From: Saprospiraceae bacterium
GTDB lineage: Bacteria > Bacteroidota > Bacteroidia > Chitinophagales > Saprospiraceae
NCBI GenBank assembly: GCA_029212405.1
Contig: JARGNR010000031.1
Span: forward strand, 1 to 64,000
Direction of reading: 5' to 3'
DNA: 64,000 bases
A program made the position numbers and the translations under genes. The number at the start of each line of letters is the position of its first letter. Position 1 is the first letter of the stretch. The notes beneath the pieces were generated by a model that worked only from the letters and a program-made list of their open reading frames with translations, did not search any database and was not told the DNA's origin. Of this stretch, positions 47,593 to 56,760 are shown piece by piece.

Positions 47593-47625
47593 AAAAAGCC
47601 CCTGCAGTTTTGCAGAGGCTTTTTT
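47593..47625. terminator. Bidirectional terminator (GT2 / Kbp-like)
   Basis: AAAAAGCC...GGCTTTTT plus CTGCA/TGCAG form a long stem with one C-A mismatch and a GTTT loop, flanked by A and T runs on both sides. It lies between convergent genes and can end transcription of both. Confidence 0.9.
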
Positions 47626-47643
47626 AGTTTTTAGCGACAATCC

Positions 47644-48105
47644 TTATAGATTTGGAATCCTAAGCATTTGGCCAGGATAAATTTTATCAGGATGGGTCAA
47701 CATTGGTTGATTCGCTTCGAATATGATGTTGTATTTCATAGCATCACCATACACTTCTTTTGAAATTTTAGAAAGTGTGTCTCCAGATTTTACTTCATGG
47801 AATCTAGATTGCACAGGAGCAACAACAGAAACTCTATCATCTACTGTAGCGATGCCTTCAACGTTTCCTGCTACTAAGACAATTTTTTCTTTGTCTTCAA
47901 TACACTCTGTTTGACCGTATACAGTAACTTTATCACCTTCGACTTCTACATCCAAATTTTCAATTGCTACACCAGAATTCTCAATAACTGATTTTAAAAG
48001 CGTGCTTCTATGTGCATTGTCAGCTGCTACATCTACTTCGTTACTCGCTGCTTCTCTTCCTAACAATTTTGCTCCAGCATTCTTTAAAAATGAAAATAAA
48101 CCCAT
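47644..48105 (-). CDS. kbp: Kbp/YgaU-like BON-LysM protein
   Basis: 153-residue cytoplasmic-looking protein without a signal peptide, starting MGLFSFLKNAGAKLLG, like E. coli Kbp (YgaU, 149 residues). A BON domain (about 35-90: VIENSGVAIENLDVEVEGDKVTVYGQ... GNVEGIATVDDRV) is followed by a LysM domain (about 103-152: FHEVKSGDTLSKISKEVYGDAMKYNIIFEANQ, HPDKIYPGQMLRIP). E. coli Kbp binds potassium ions and helps growth in high K. Near full-length domain match and similar size make an orthologue likely. Single gene; the promoter should lie in 48106-48297 but no TAnnTTTG box is obvious. Confidence 0.88.
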   Translation of the reverse strand: MGLFSFLKNAGAKLLGREAASNEVDVAADNAHRSTLLKSVIENSGVAIENLDVEVEGDKVTVYGQTECIEDKEKIVLVAGNVEGIATVDDRVSVVAPVQSRFHEVKSGDTLSKISKEVYGDAMKYNIIFEANQPMLTHPDKIYPGQMLRIPNL

Positions 48106-48297
48106 AATTATTCGTTTGTTTAGTTAAAAATTAATTGTTTCTTTCTCTTTTAATATGTAATATCAAATCGGAAAGACAATATATACAATTTGAAACCGTA
48201 TTACATTAGTTCCCGAGGATAATTTTTATTTTAAAATACTTTTATTTCATCGATCGAAACATCTTATTCGAATACCTTTATATAGTTTTTTGTCCAA

Positions 48298-49257
48298 TTA
48301 TAAGTTCACTACATTGAGCAATGATTCCTTATTTATAAAAGCATGAATGTTTTTTGCTATTCCTTCCAAGAGTTTTTTTCGCGCTTCCACAGATGTCCAT
48401 GCTATATGGGGAGTGATTATACAATTTTTGGCTTGGAGCAATGGATTATTGTCCAAAGGAGGCTCATGAGACAACACATCAAGGCAAGCACATGCAATTT
48501 CATCATTGTTTAATGCCTTAGCAAGATCTGACTCATGGATTAGACCCCCGCGAGCTGTATTGATAAGAATTGAAGATTTTTTCATTTTCTGAAAGACACG
48601 CTCATTAAAGATTTCTTTGGTAGTTAAATTTAAGGAGCTATGCAGGGTTAAAACATCAGAATTTTCTATCAATGTGTCAAAGTCTACATAGGTTATTGGG
48701 GCCTTTTCCTGTTGAATTTGAGTTCGGCGAGTAACGATAACATTCATTCCAAAAGCATTCGCCACGTTAGCCACTCGTTCACCTATCGTACCATATCCAT
48801 AAATACCCATGGTCATCCCTTTGATTTCACGGATGGAATGGTCGAAAAAGGTAAAATGATCACTCTCTTGCCACCGCCCACTCATCACTTCTTCATCATA
48901 ATATGCCACATTAATCATCGCATGAAAGAGTAATGAAAATACATGCTGGACTACGCTTTCTGTACTATATCCACTTACATTTGAGACCGGAATGCCTTTC
49001 TTTTTTGCTTCATCAGTATCAACATTATTATACCCGGTTGCACTTACACAAATATATTTTAGGTTTGGAAGTTGAGAAATAGTCTCCTCGTCCAGAACTA
49101 CTTTATTAACAATGACGATATCTGCATCTTTAGCACGTTCGATTACTTCCGTCTTTTTAGTACTCGGATAGGCTACAAAATTCTCAAATTGATCTAATGG
49201 CGATAAACTGATGCCATCCATTACGGTTGTGGTGGTATCTAGATGAACTATTTTCAT
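48298..49257 (-). CDS. D-2-hydroxyacid dehydrogenase
   Basis: 319-residue NAD-dependent dehydrogenase. The nucleotide-binding motif GIYGYGTIGERVA (about residue 147) sits in the inserted Rossmann domain, and the catalytic set is R236 (NTARGGLI), E265 (LSHEPPL) and H284 (TPHIAWTS). The N-terminal block IVNKVVLDEETISQLPNLKYI is of the glycerate/hydroxypyruvate type. Possible substrates are hydroxypyruvate/glycerate or another 2-oxo acid. It is 21 bases downstream of tex and likely co-transcribed. Confidence 0.88.
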   Translation of the reverse strand: MKIVHLDTTTTVMDGISLSPLDQFENFVAYPSTKKTEVIERAKDADIVIVNKVVLDEETISQLPNLKYICVSATGYNNVDTDEAKKKGIPVSNVSGYSTESVVQHVFSLLFHAMINVAYYDEEVMSGRWQESDHFTFFDHSIREIKGMTMGIYGYGTIGERVANVANAFGMNVIVTRRTQIQQEKAPITYVDFDTLIENSDVLTLHSSLNLTTKEIFNERVFQKMKKSSILINTARGGLIHESDLAKALNNDEIACACLDVLSHEPPLDNNPLLQAKNCIITPHIAWTSVEARKKLLEGIAKNIHAFINKESLLNVVNL

Positions 49258-49278
49258 TTTTACATTTTTTTATTGGAA

Positions 49279-51405
49279 TTAATTCACATCTTTCATGCTA
49301 AGATTTATCCGTCCACGTTTGATGTCTACTTCTAAGACTTTGACGGTGACTTGTTCTTGCAAATTCAGCACATCTGCTGGGTTACTGACGTATTTATTAG
49401 CAATTTGGGATATGTGTACCAATCCTCCTTGTTTGATCCCAATATCAATGAAGGCACCAAAATTAGTAATATTCGTTACAATGCCTGGTAGAATCATTCC
49501 TTCTCTTACATCTTCAATGGTTCGGACTCTGTTGTCAAAGGAAAAAGTGCTAACGGCTCCTCTTGGATCCAGTCCGGGTTTTTCTAATTCTTTAATGATG
49601 TCCTTCAACGTCGGCAAACCAAATTGGGAAGAACAGTATTGTCGTAAATCTATTTGATTTAATAGGGTTGAATTATTGACAAGATCTGTCACTTGTTTTT
49701 TAAGATCTTTTGCCATGGTATCAACAATTGGATAGGCTTCAGGATGAACACCTGTATCTTCCAAAGGATTTTTTCCATTTTTTATTCGAAGGAATCCAGC
49801 AGATTGTTCAAAAGCTTTTGCTCCTAATCGAGGAACTTTGTGCAGTTGACTTTTACTGGTAAAATTGCCATTTGCATTTCGATAGTCAACAATGTTTTTT
49901 GCGAGTGTATCGCCCAACCCTGATACATAGGTTAATAGATGTTTACTTGCTGTGTTTATATTGATCCCAACACTATTTACACAATTGATTACCGTATTGT
50001 CCAAGGATTCTTTTAATAAGCTCTGATTAATATCGTGCTGATATTGACCAACTCCAATCGATTTGGCATCGATTTTTACCAATTCAGCCAATGGATCCAT
50101 TAACCGCCGTCCAATAGATACGGCACCTCTTACAGTGATATCTTCTGTTGGAAACTCTTCTCTGGCAATCGTAGATGCCGAATATATAGAAGCACCATCT
50201 TCATTGACCATAAATATATCCACATCAAGATTTAGAGATTTTACAAAGGATTCAGTTTCTCTTCCAGCTGTCCCATTTCCTACAGCTACTGCTTTTAATC
50301 CATATTTAGTGACCATAGATTTAATCACTTCTGAGGATTTTGTATAATCTGATTGTGGAGGATTGGGAAATATTGTGGCGTATTTGAGAAGATTCCCGTT
50401 TTGATCAAGCGCTACAGTTTTACATCCGGTGCGGAAACCGGGATCTATAGCCAATGTAGGGACCTGACCCAAGGGGGCAGACAATAAAAGTTGTTTGAGG
50501 TTTTTAACAAATACATCAATTGCAATGAGATCAGCTTTTTCTTTGAATTCGTTGGTGATTTGGTTTTCTACACTCGGGAGAATCAATCTTTTGTATCCGT
50601 CTTCAATGGCCTCCTTTAATTCCATTGCACAGGGCGCATGAGCAGATACATACTTTCTATGGATGGATTCTACCATTCTTTCATTATCGATGGTCAAATT
50701 GACTCGCAATAACTTTTCATTAGATCCTCTTAGCATTGCTAGTAATCTGTGAGAAGGACATTTTGCTATTTTCTCCTCAAAATCAAAATAATCTCTATAT
50801 TTCTGAGCTTCTTCTTTTTTAGATTTTACTACTTTACTCGTGAGAATTCCATTTTTTCTCATGGTCGAGCGAGTTCGATCACGAATCTTTTCATCCTCAC
50901 TTATCCATTCAGCAATGATGAACTTTGCTCCTTCAATTGCATCTTGAATAGATTTTACATTGGTGCCAAGATATTTCTTTGCTTCACTTTTTAAATTTTG
51001 AATTCGTTGGGTTTTAATGCCTATGGCCAACGGTTCCAATCCATTCTCTCTGGCGACTCCGGCTTTCGTTTTTCTCTTTCTTTTGTAAGGGAGATAAAGA
51101 TCTTCCAACGCTACAGAATCATACGTATTTTTGATTTTCTGTTCTAGTGCAGGTGTGAGTTTGCCTTGTTCTATAATCGCTGCTAAAATGGTTTCTTTTC
51201 TAGATTCCAAGTCCTTAAAACTCTTCAAGGCTTTTTGAATATTTAGGATTTGGACTTCATCTAGAGATCCTGTTTTTTCTTTTCTATACCTTGAAATAAA
51301 AGGAACTGTAGCCCCTTCTTCAAGTAAATGTATGGTATTTCTAACTGAAGATTCTTGCAGTTGCAAAAGTCCTGAAATGTGTTGTATCGCTTTGTGTGTA
51401 ACCAA
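49279..51405 (-). CDS. tex: Tex family RNA-binding protein
   Basis: Transcription accessory protein. The probable start is TTG at 51405 (giving VTHKAIQHISGLLQLQESS), since Tex proteins begin close to this point; the frame reaches back to an ATG at 51525 with a poor 40-residue extension. About 708 residues from TTG: an N-terminal helical/YqgF region (VPFISRYRKEKTGSLDEVQI), the RuvC-like YqgF domain (ALDPGFRTGCKTVALD), helix-hairpin-helix (LTYVSGLGDTLAKNIVDYR), and a C-terminal S1 domain (GMILPGIVTNITNFGAFIDIGIKQGGLVHISQ). It binds RNA and is thought to affect transcription; function in Bacteroidota is not known. The 2-hydroxyacid dehydrogenase gene follows after 21 bases. Confidence 0.85.
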   Translation of the reverse strand: MVTHKAIQHISGLLQLQESSVRNTIHLLEEGATVPFISRYRKEKTGSLDEVQILNIQKALKSFKDLESRKETILAAIIEQGKLTPALEQKIKNTYDSVALEDLYLPYKRKRKTKAGVARENGLEPLAIGIKTQRIQNLKSEAKKYLGTNVKSIQDAIEGAKFIIAEWISEDEKIRDRTRSTMRKNGILTSKVVKSKKEEAQKYRDYFDFEEKIAKCPSHRLLAMLRGSNEKLLRVNLTIDNERMVESIHRKYVSAHAPCAMELKEAIEDGYKRLILPSVENQITNEFKEKADLIAIDVFVKNLKQLLLSAPLGQVPTLAIDPGFRTGCKTVALDQNGNLLKYATIFPNPPQSDYTKSSEVIKSMVTKYGLKAVAVGNGTAGRETESFVKSLNLDVDIFMVNEDGASIYSASTIAREEFPTEDITVRGAVSIGRRLMDPLAELVKIDAKSIGVGQYQHDINQSLLKESLDNTVINCVNSVGININTASKHLLTYVSGLGDTLAKNIVDYRNANGNFTSKSQLHKVPRLGAKAFEQSAGFLRIKNGKNPLEDTGVHPEAYPIVDTMAKDLKKQVTDLVNNSTLLNQIDLRQYCSSQFGLPTLKDIIKELEKPGLDPRGAVSTFSFDNRVRTIEDVREGMILPGIVTNITNFGAFIDIGIKQGGLVHISQIANKYVSNPADVLNLQEQVTVKVLEVDIKRGRINLSMKDVN

Positions 51406-51655
51406 GGAAATAGATTTTTTTACTAAAACGAAGGTAAACAAATGCTCGGGGTTTATCGAGGATAAATTAAGATTAGCATACAAAAAAAGGATCTGTTTTT
51501 GTGCCTGATAGATCTTCTGCACCAAATGAAATCGGTAAAATCAATGTGCATGTTGCAGTAGTTGTTTACCCTGATTTTTAATTGGTTTCTTCCAAAAAAT
51601 AGGTTGTGGATAGGTTTTTGGAGTTAGGGATGTGTTACCTTAGCTGTAGATGATC

Positions 51656-52057
51656 ATGCGACAAAAAATAATTATTCTTCTTTTTATTGGACTATTTACT
51701 GGATGTATGCCATTAGAGGAAAATGGAGTAACCTTATCTTTTTGGACCGATAGACCACAAGAAAATGAATCGTATAATATGATTTTTGCCAATGAGGTAC
51801 ACGTTGGAAATTTTATTGATTCGTTGAGTAATCCTATTTGTGGACAGAAGCAGCTTGTTGATTTTGACATCTACGATTCAACAGACCTTCATTTAACCAT
51901 TAGAAATGAGGAAGGCAATGCTAAAGAAATAGGAACCATTAATTTATATTCGATTTCTACAGGTATTAAGATTAAGCCAAGCGAACAAGGAGAAATCAAT
52001 GTGGAACAATCACTGGATGACATTTGCACACTGGTTTTCATAGATTGGAAAAACTAA
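51656..52057 (+). CDS. Small lipoprotein, no known family
   Basis: 133 residues from 51656 (MRQKIIILLFIGLFTGC); the ATG at 51650 adds two residues. The lipobox is FTGC. The mature part has two Cys (PICGQ and DDICTLVF) that may form a disulfide and a beta-rich pattern (DFDIYDSTDLHLTIRNEEG, GTINLYSISTG). I recognise no family. It is transcribed divergently from tex and convergent with the acyltransferase gene. Confidence 0.65.
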   Translation: MRQKIIILLFIGLFTGCMPLEENGVTLSFWTDRPQENESYNMIFANEVHVGNFIDSLSNPICGQKQLVDFDIYDSTDLHLTIRNEEGNAKEIGTINLYSISTGIKIKPSEQGEINVEQSLDDICTLVFIDWKN

Positions 52058-52085
52058 TCAAATTGAGTAATCATAATTTGATTAG
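52054..52085. terminator. Inverted repeat spanning convergent stop codons
   Basis: CTAATCAAATT and AATTTGATTAG are perfect 11-base complements over a ten-base loop. They overlap the last bases of both convergent genes, including both stop codons. On the minus strand the stem is followed by TTTTT; on the plus strand by AATGTTCTTTTTG. A shared bidirectional terminator is likely. Confidence 0.75.
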
Positions 52086-53162
52086 AATGTTCTTTTTGAA
52101 TAAAATATATGCTCCAATAAACACTACAAAAACGATACTGAGCGCGAAACTAAACGAACCCAGATAATTACCCAGAAGAGGTTGGTAAAGCGATGTGTAT
52201 AGTTTACTGTAACCATTTCCATCTTCAAATTTGAAAAGATAGATTAAGACTTTTACCAAGACAATAGAAAGTACATAAGAGAATAGTGCATTTCTACCAA
52301 ATACATTAAAAGGAAGGGACCATTTTTGAATTTTCTTTACATCCAAAATGTACACTAAAAGTCCTAATAATATGCACGATAGTCCAGAAGTGAAAAGTAC
52401 GTACGAAGGTGTCCAAAGAGGTTTGTTGATGGGAATAAATGGATCCAACCCAAAGTAAGCTACACCAGCTAGGACAATTCCAAAAGGGAATATATATTTG
52501 AGGAAAATGGAGGGATTTGCTTTATTATCAATCAAGTATTTACCCACTAAGAATCCAATAATTACGTGCATGGCAGAAGGGATACTTCCCAGCAAGCCTT
52601 CGGGATCGAAAGGGGTACCAAAACCTCCGTATATATTTTGATCAGGTAGGAGCATGGAATCTAACTTTTTGCCAAAATTATTTTCTAAGGTAAAATCACC
52701 ACCCATTTTCATAATAATGGTATAGCCCAGTAAACCTAATACAATGGTAGAGAGCAAGTATTTTTGTTTTTGGACAAATAAAATCAAGAGCGCTGCCAAA
52801 CCATAACTCAAGCCTATTCGTTGGAGCACACCAAATACCCTTACATCCAGTAAATTTTTATGGAAAAATGGAAACCAGTTTAAAAGAAAACCAACTAAAA
52901 ATATGAGTAATGTACGTTTCAATATTTTTGTAGTCCACTGACTGGTGGTCTTTTTTTGCAAATTTCGCATTGAAAATGCCATTGACAATCCAACAGCAAA
53001 AATAAAGAACGGGAATACCAAATCTGTGGGAGTGCATCCATGCCAACTTGCATGCCTGAGTGGTGCATAGACATATTCCCAAGAACCTGGAGAATTAACA
53101 ATTATCATAAAAGCGATCGTCATACCTCGAAATATGTCAATTGAAAGCAGTCTCTGTTGCAT
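52071..53162 (-). CDS. HGSNAT/DUF5009-like membrane acyltransferase
   Basis: 363-residue multi-pass inner-membrane protein with about ten hydrophobic helices. The N-terminal block LLSIDIFRGMTIAFMIIVNSPGSWEYVYAPLRHASWHGCTPTDLVFPFFIFAVGLSMAFS is the hallmark of the heparan-alpha-glucosaminide N-acetyltransferase (HGSNAT)/YeiB-like family, in which the conserved His and Asp take part in acyl transfer across the membrane. In Bacteroidota such proteins probably acetylate a sugar of cell-envelope or imported glycan. No glycan genes flank it, so the substrate is unknown. It ends at the shared inverted repeat 52054-52085. Confidence 0.85.
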   Translation of the reverse strand: MQQRLLSIDIFRGMTIAFMIIVNSPGSWEYVYAPLRHASWHGCTPTDLVFPFFIFAVGLSMAFSMRNLQKKTTSQWTTKILKRTLLIFLVGFLLNWFPFFHKNLLDVRVFGVLQRIGLSYGLAALLILFVQKQKYLLSTIVLGLLGYTIIMKMGGDFTLENNFGKKLDSMLLPDQNIYGGFGTPFDPEGLLGSIPSAMHVIIGFLVGKYLIDNKANPSIFLKYIFPFGIVLAGVAYFGLDPFIPINKPLWTPSYVLFTSGLSCILLGLLVYILDVKKIQKWSLPFNVFGRNALFSYVLSIVLVKVLIYLFKFEDGNGYSKLYTSLYQPLLGNYLGSFSFALSIVFVVFIGAYILFKKNILIKL

Positions 53163-53366
53163 GGGTAAAAGTTTTGCTAAATATAAAAATTATTATCGAG
53201 GTTAAATCAGTGATAAGGAATACCTATGATTGAAAGAATAAAATTATTAGATGAATTTTGTGCTAAAAAGACATGTGAACATCGGTCTGCTTATATACTT
53301 ATTATGATCTCCTTGATAACTTGGGGATTCCTTATAGATCAAAACCATTTCCTTTTCAAGACATTC

Positions 53367-54962
53367 CTATCTAACAATTTTAAATGTTTTTTGTGCATTG
53401 GTCTCCGAGTCTAGAAGAGAAACAAAATACAAGCCAAACGGTAAGTGATTTATAGAAATCTCATCGTTGGATTTTACATCTTTTATGGATTGAACCAATT
53501 GACCTTGTGTGTTTGTAATGCATAGCATATTTTCGGAAGCTTCAGCCCTTATAATTCGAATGGATTTATTGATGTTATCATACTGAATATCGAAAGGCTG
53601 GAGGTTTGTGGATTCTTTAGTGGATGTAAATAATTCACAATTATACGAGCTGCTAGGACTTTCTACTGTAGAACCTGGCGTGAGGTCTTTTCCTTCAAAT
53701 GCTGGATAGTCCCTTGGGTATTGCTCAGATCTAAAAATATAACTAGAATTGTCTAGACTATATTCCCATACAAGCGTACCGTCCGTTTTGACTTCAAGGA
53801 AATCAGAAGGCAAGCCAACAGTAATATAAATGTTTCCATTAGGTAGGACTTGAGCTCCTGAAGTATAGCCAGAATAGAAACTATTTCCAGTAGTGACTTC
53901 GTCTATGGTTATATCTGCCGTTTCCGGTTCAAATGCAAATCCCAAGGTGCGTTCATAATTACCGTCTGCATCTATTGGAGGATCGATAATATGGACAGAA
54001 GATATGTTACCAACTCCAGGGATGAATCTGTCTAAACCATTATTATAGACAATTATTTTTCCTTTGTGTTCTCCATATTTCACCCAATTAGGATTGTGCT
54101 GATAATATAGCACTCTATCTGATTCATTTCCATAACTGTAGTTTTGAGGATTTCCCCATCGATAGAGGATATCCCCACCTTTACCATACTTTCCTCCTAT
54201 ACTTCCCGCTGCCTCTTCGGTAGTAGTGGAATGATCGATGACCATTATTTCGCTGACTTTTCTTACTGAAATTAATATTTGATCCAGTTCTTTGTTGTAA
54301 TCCATACTATTGATCATGAAAGACTCTTCATTTGTCCAATCAAAGGTAGAGATGGCATTGATATCAACTCGCCCTGGAAAAATAGCCAAATTACCAAAGT
54401 TGGAAACATTAGAGTTTTTGTCTTGAATGGTATGGTCCCCAATATTCCATTCCCAAACGATATCTCCATTTTGGTTTACTTCAATAATTCCATCTGTTTG
54501 GCCCGGTTTGGGTAAATTTGGATCCCATCCTAAATTCGAAAAATAAGTTAGATTCCTTAATCTTCGAGCGACAGCTAAAAAGTTACCGTTGTCGAGTTTC
54601 ATAACCTCATAGTCTAATCGTATGTTTGAGGAATTTACCTGTATCACATTAAGAAAAGAACCATCCCAACCTCTTTCTATTATTGAGTTACCACTGATAT
54701 AGATAAGCGTACCTTCTTCGGTAAGTCTACAGTAATATTGTGGGTTGGTATTTACCCATTGGTGAACAATTTTTCCACAATTATCCAGTAAGTAAGTACG
54801 GTTTGCGAAATTAGAAGAACATAATTTATACCCTTTATAAGCCTCCTCTGTATTTAAACGTATACCTTTTTGGCCCTCAATTGGATATAAAAATGAAAAT
54901 AGAAATAATAGGAAGAAGATTGTTCGAAGATTGAATGCTGTAATCGGATTGATGTTTTTCAT
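53367..54962 (-). CDS. Arylsulfotransferase-like protein with T9SS sorting domain
   Basis: 531 residues; signal peptide ends near PIEGQ. The opening GYKLCSSNFANRTYLLDNCGKIVHQW and the repeated blades (EGTLIYISGNSIIERGWDGS, DNGNFLAVARRLRNLTYFS, NGDIVWEWNIGDHTIQD) match aryl-sulfate sulfotransferase beta-propellers (ASST), in which a His acts as nucleophile; H within HNPNWVKYGEHKGKIIVYNNG or IQDK regions would be candidates. The last 80 residues end with a T9SS type A sorting domain (SIRIIRAEASENMLCITNTQG... FGLYFVSLLDSETNAQKTFKIVR). True sulfotransferase activity is not certain, since many family members are only propellers. Next to a secreted esterase, 139 bases apart. Confidence 0.8.
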   Translation of the reverse strand: MKNINPITAFNLRTIFFLLFLFSFLYPIEGQKGIRLNTEEAYKGYKLCSSNFANRTYLLDNCGKIVHQWVNTNPQYYCRLTEEGTLIYISGNSIIERGWDGSFLNVIQVNSSNIRLDYEVMKLDNGNFLAVARRLRNLTYFSNLGWDPNLPKPGQTDGIIEVNQNGDIVWEWNIGDHTIQDKNSNVSNFGNLAIFPGRVDINAISTFDWTNEESFMINSMDYNKELDQILISVRKVSEIMVIDHSTTTEEAAGSIGGKYGKGGDILYRWGNPQNYSYGNESDRVLYYQHNPNWVKYGEHKGKIIVYNNGLDRFIPGVGNISSVHIIDPPIDADGNYERTLGFAFEPETADITIDEVTTGNSFYSGYTSGAQVLPNGNIYITVGLPSDFLEVKTDGTLVWEYSLDNSSYIFRSEQYPRDYPAFEGKDLTPGSTVESPSSSYNCELFTSTKESTNLQPFDIQYDNINKSIRIIRAEASENMLCITNTQGQLVQSIKDVKSNDEISINHLPFGLYFVSLLDSETNAQKTFKIVR

Positions 54963-55101
54963 TTTGCGTGTTGTATTATAGTGTGGTTATCAATAATAGT
55001 AATTTTATACGTGATCATTTAAAATTTACAGTGGTTTTGTCTCTTTCATTAACTTCCTGTGCTTTCGATTCCATGTGGTAAAGAAAAAATCGTCGGAAAT
55101 T

Positions 55102-56760
55102 TTAATCTTTTACTTTAACTTCTCCATTGTTTAGAATGGTGCTAGAAGCCTCCAAACTCACTTCATCTGTCATGCCATCATTGTGAATGGTTAAGGTCTC
55201 ATTGTTGATTATATTTCCATACACATGTAAGGCTGGGTACAATGCCAATGAAGTCTTTTGATGGATGAGAAAATCACTATTGTTGATCAAGGTAGTATTA
55301 CTTCCCAATTCCAATGAATTTATTTCGGTTTGATCTGAAATGAAAATATCGGTAGGAGCAACCACTTCGGCTATAAATACATCTTCACACGCAGTAGGGG
55401 GGTGGTTCAGTATCCAATTAGAACTGTCTGACCATTCATTTGAAGTGAAAAGAAATTGGTTGACATCATATCCTTGAATATCAATGTTCAAGTTGTAGGT
55501 AGCTCCTTTAGCATCCATCTGATTGAAAGGAGTAACGGCAATCGAATGATTTTCTGCAGTAGGACTCCAGTCGATCAAGACCTTATTGGAAAAAACAGAA
55601 GGGGAGAGTACGATGCCTCCTTCGACTTGCCAATCAAAATAAATTCCATCACCTCCGTCAAGAGAATAACTTTTAATCAGCTCATTGTCACAAACAATAG
55701 GATTTCCAGTTATACCATCATATATGGGTTTTAATTCTTCATCAAAAAACCAATCACTTATACCTGGCATGATATCCGTATACAAGGAGGATGAACTGCT
55801 TTCATGTACATCATGTCCTCGATTGGTATACGAACTAAAATCATAGGAAAGACCCAATTGATCTGCTTGTGTTGATATAGGTAAACTGCCATAAACATCA
55901 GGCAAATCTGATCCAATGACTAGCCAAAGTATGCTGCTAAAAGGTTGTCCAGAATCATAGGGGACTGTTCCATCATCTGTACTATGAAACATCACTACTT
56001 TGGGGTCTGAAGCAGATTCCATGAAAGAAGTGAATCCCAATGCACCTGCCAAACTGAAAATGGCATTTGCATGGCCACTGTAACCCACATTATCACCCAC
56101 ACAATCAATACAGTCTTGATCAGGAACAACCTCTCCATCTTGAATCCATTCATAGGTTGAAAGTGGTCGTTCAGTTTCTTTATCCAGGTAGGCATTATGA
56201 AGCGCCATGAAGGCCCCAGAACTGTGTCCACCAATGAAAATATGATCAGGGTCTATCTTATACGTGTTGGAATTAGCAGCATCGGCTCTGAAAAACCGAA
56301 CGGCTGATCTTGCATCCTGTAAGCCTCGATACACGGCTCTATTGGCCAAGTCAGAATCAAATATGTTCATACCTAAACGATAATCTATTGCGGCTGCCAC
56401 ATAGCCTCGTTTAGCAAGGTTTTGGCAGATTAATCGAATGCTCCAATGATCTTTAGAACCGGATAAGAAACCTCCACCAAAACAAACGATGACTAAGGGC
56501 CTTTTCTGTAACGTGTCTCCTGAAGGCTGAAAGATATCCATTTTTAAATCCACAGGAGAAGTATTGTACTCTTCCACATTGAGTGGATAGCCCGTTATCC
56601 ATTCATAGAATCCTCCTCCTTCATTTGGTTGAGGGACTCCTGTACTGAATTGAATGTCGTTGATTTCAGAGACAGTAAATAGTTCTGCATTGTACCTATT
56701 TGAAGGCGGTTGTGAAATAGCCAATATAGGAAGCAAAATGAATATGATCAACCCCTTCAC
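55102..56760 (-). CDS. Secreted carboxylesterase-type alpha/beta hydrolase
   Basis: 552 residues with a signal peptide (LLPILAISQ). The hydrolase domain (about 25-350) has the oxyanion motif VIVCFGGGFLSGSKDH, nucleophile S180 in GGHSSGAF, a candidate acid D262 or D263 (HSTDDGTVPYD), and H316 (NRGHDVHESS), as in BD-FAE-like/esterase_phb families. After it come an Ig/PKD-like segment and a module with WSDSSNWILNHPPTACEDVFIAEVV plus a short beta-solenoid (NNSDFLIHQKTSLALYPALHV), then it stops at VKVKD. The usual T9SS sorting domain is absent. Its start codon overlaps the previous gene's stop (ATGA). Confidence 0.82.
   Translation of the reverse strand: MKGLIIFILLPILAISQPPSNRYNAELFTVSEINDIQFSTGVPQPNEGGGFYEWITGYPLNVEEYNTSPVDLKMDIFQPSGDTLQKRPLVIVCFGGGFLSGSKDHWSIRLICQNLAKRGYVAAAIDYRLGMNIFDSDLANRAVYRGLQDARSAVRFFRADAANSNTYKIDPDHIFIGGHSSGAFMALHNAYLDKETERPLSTYEWIQDGEVVPDQDCIDCVGDNVGYSGHANAIFSLAGALGFTSFMESASDPKVVMFHSTDDGTVPYDSGQPFSSILWLVIGSDLPDVYGSLPISTQADQLGLSYDFSSYTNRGHDVHESSSSSLYTDIMPGISDWFFDEELKPIYDGITGNPIVCDNELIKSYSLDGGDGIYFDWQVEGGIVLSPSVFSNKVLIDWSPTAENHSIAVTPFNQMDAKGATYNLNIDIQGYDVNQFLFTSNEWSDSSNWILNHPPTACEDVFIAEVVAPTDIFISDQTEINSLELGSNTTLINNSDFLIHQKTSLALYPALHVYGNIINNETLTIHNDGMTDEVSLEASSTILNNGEVKVKD

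Noticed and set aside
53226-53414. Plus-strand 62-codon frame at the 3' end of the arylsulfotransferase-like gene
   Set aside because: It overlaps that gene's sorting-domain end, shows no family resemblance and has no promoter; its hydrophobic stretch is most likely chance.
54963-55101. A possible frameshifted T9SS sorting domain after the esterase
   Set aside because: The gap of 139 bases is too short for a whole sorting domain (about 240 bases) and no frame shows its motifs.
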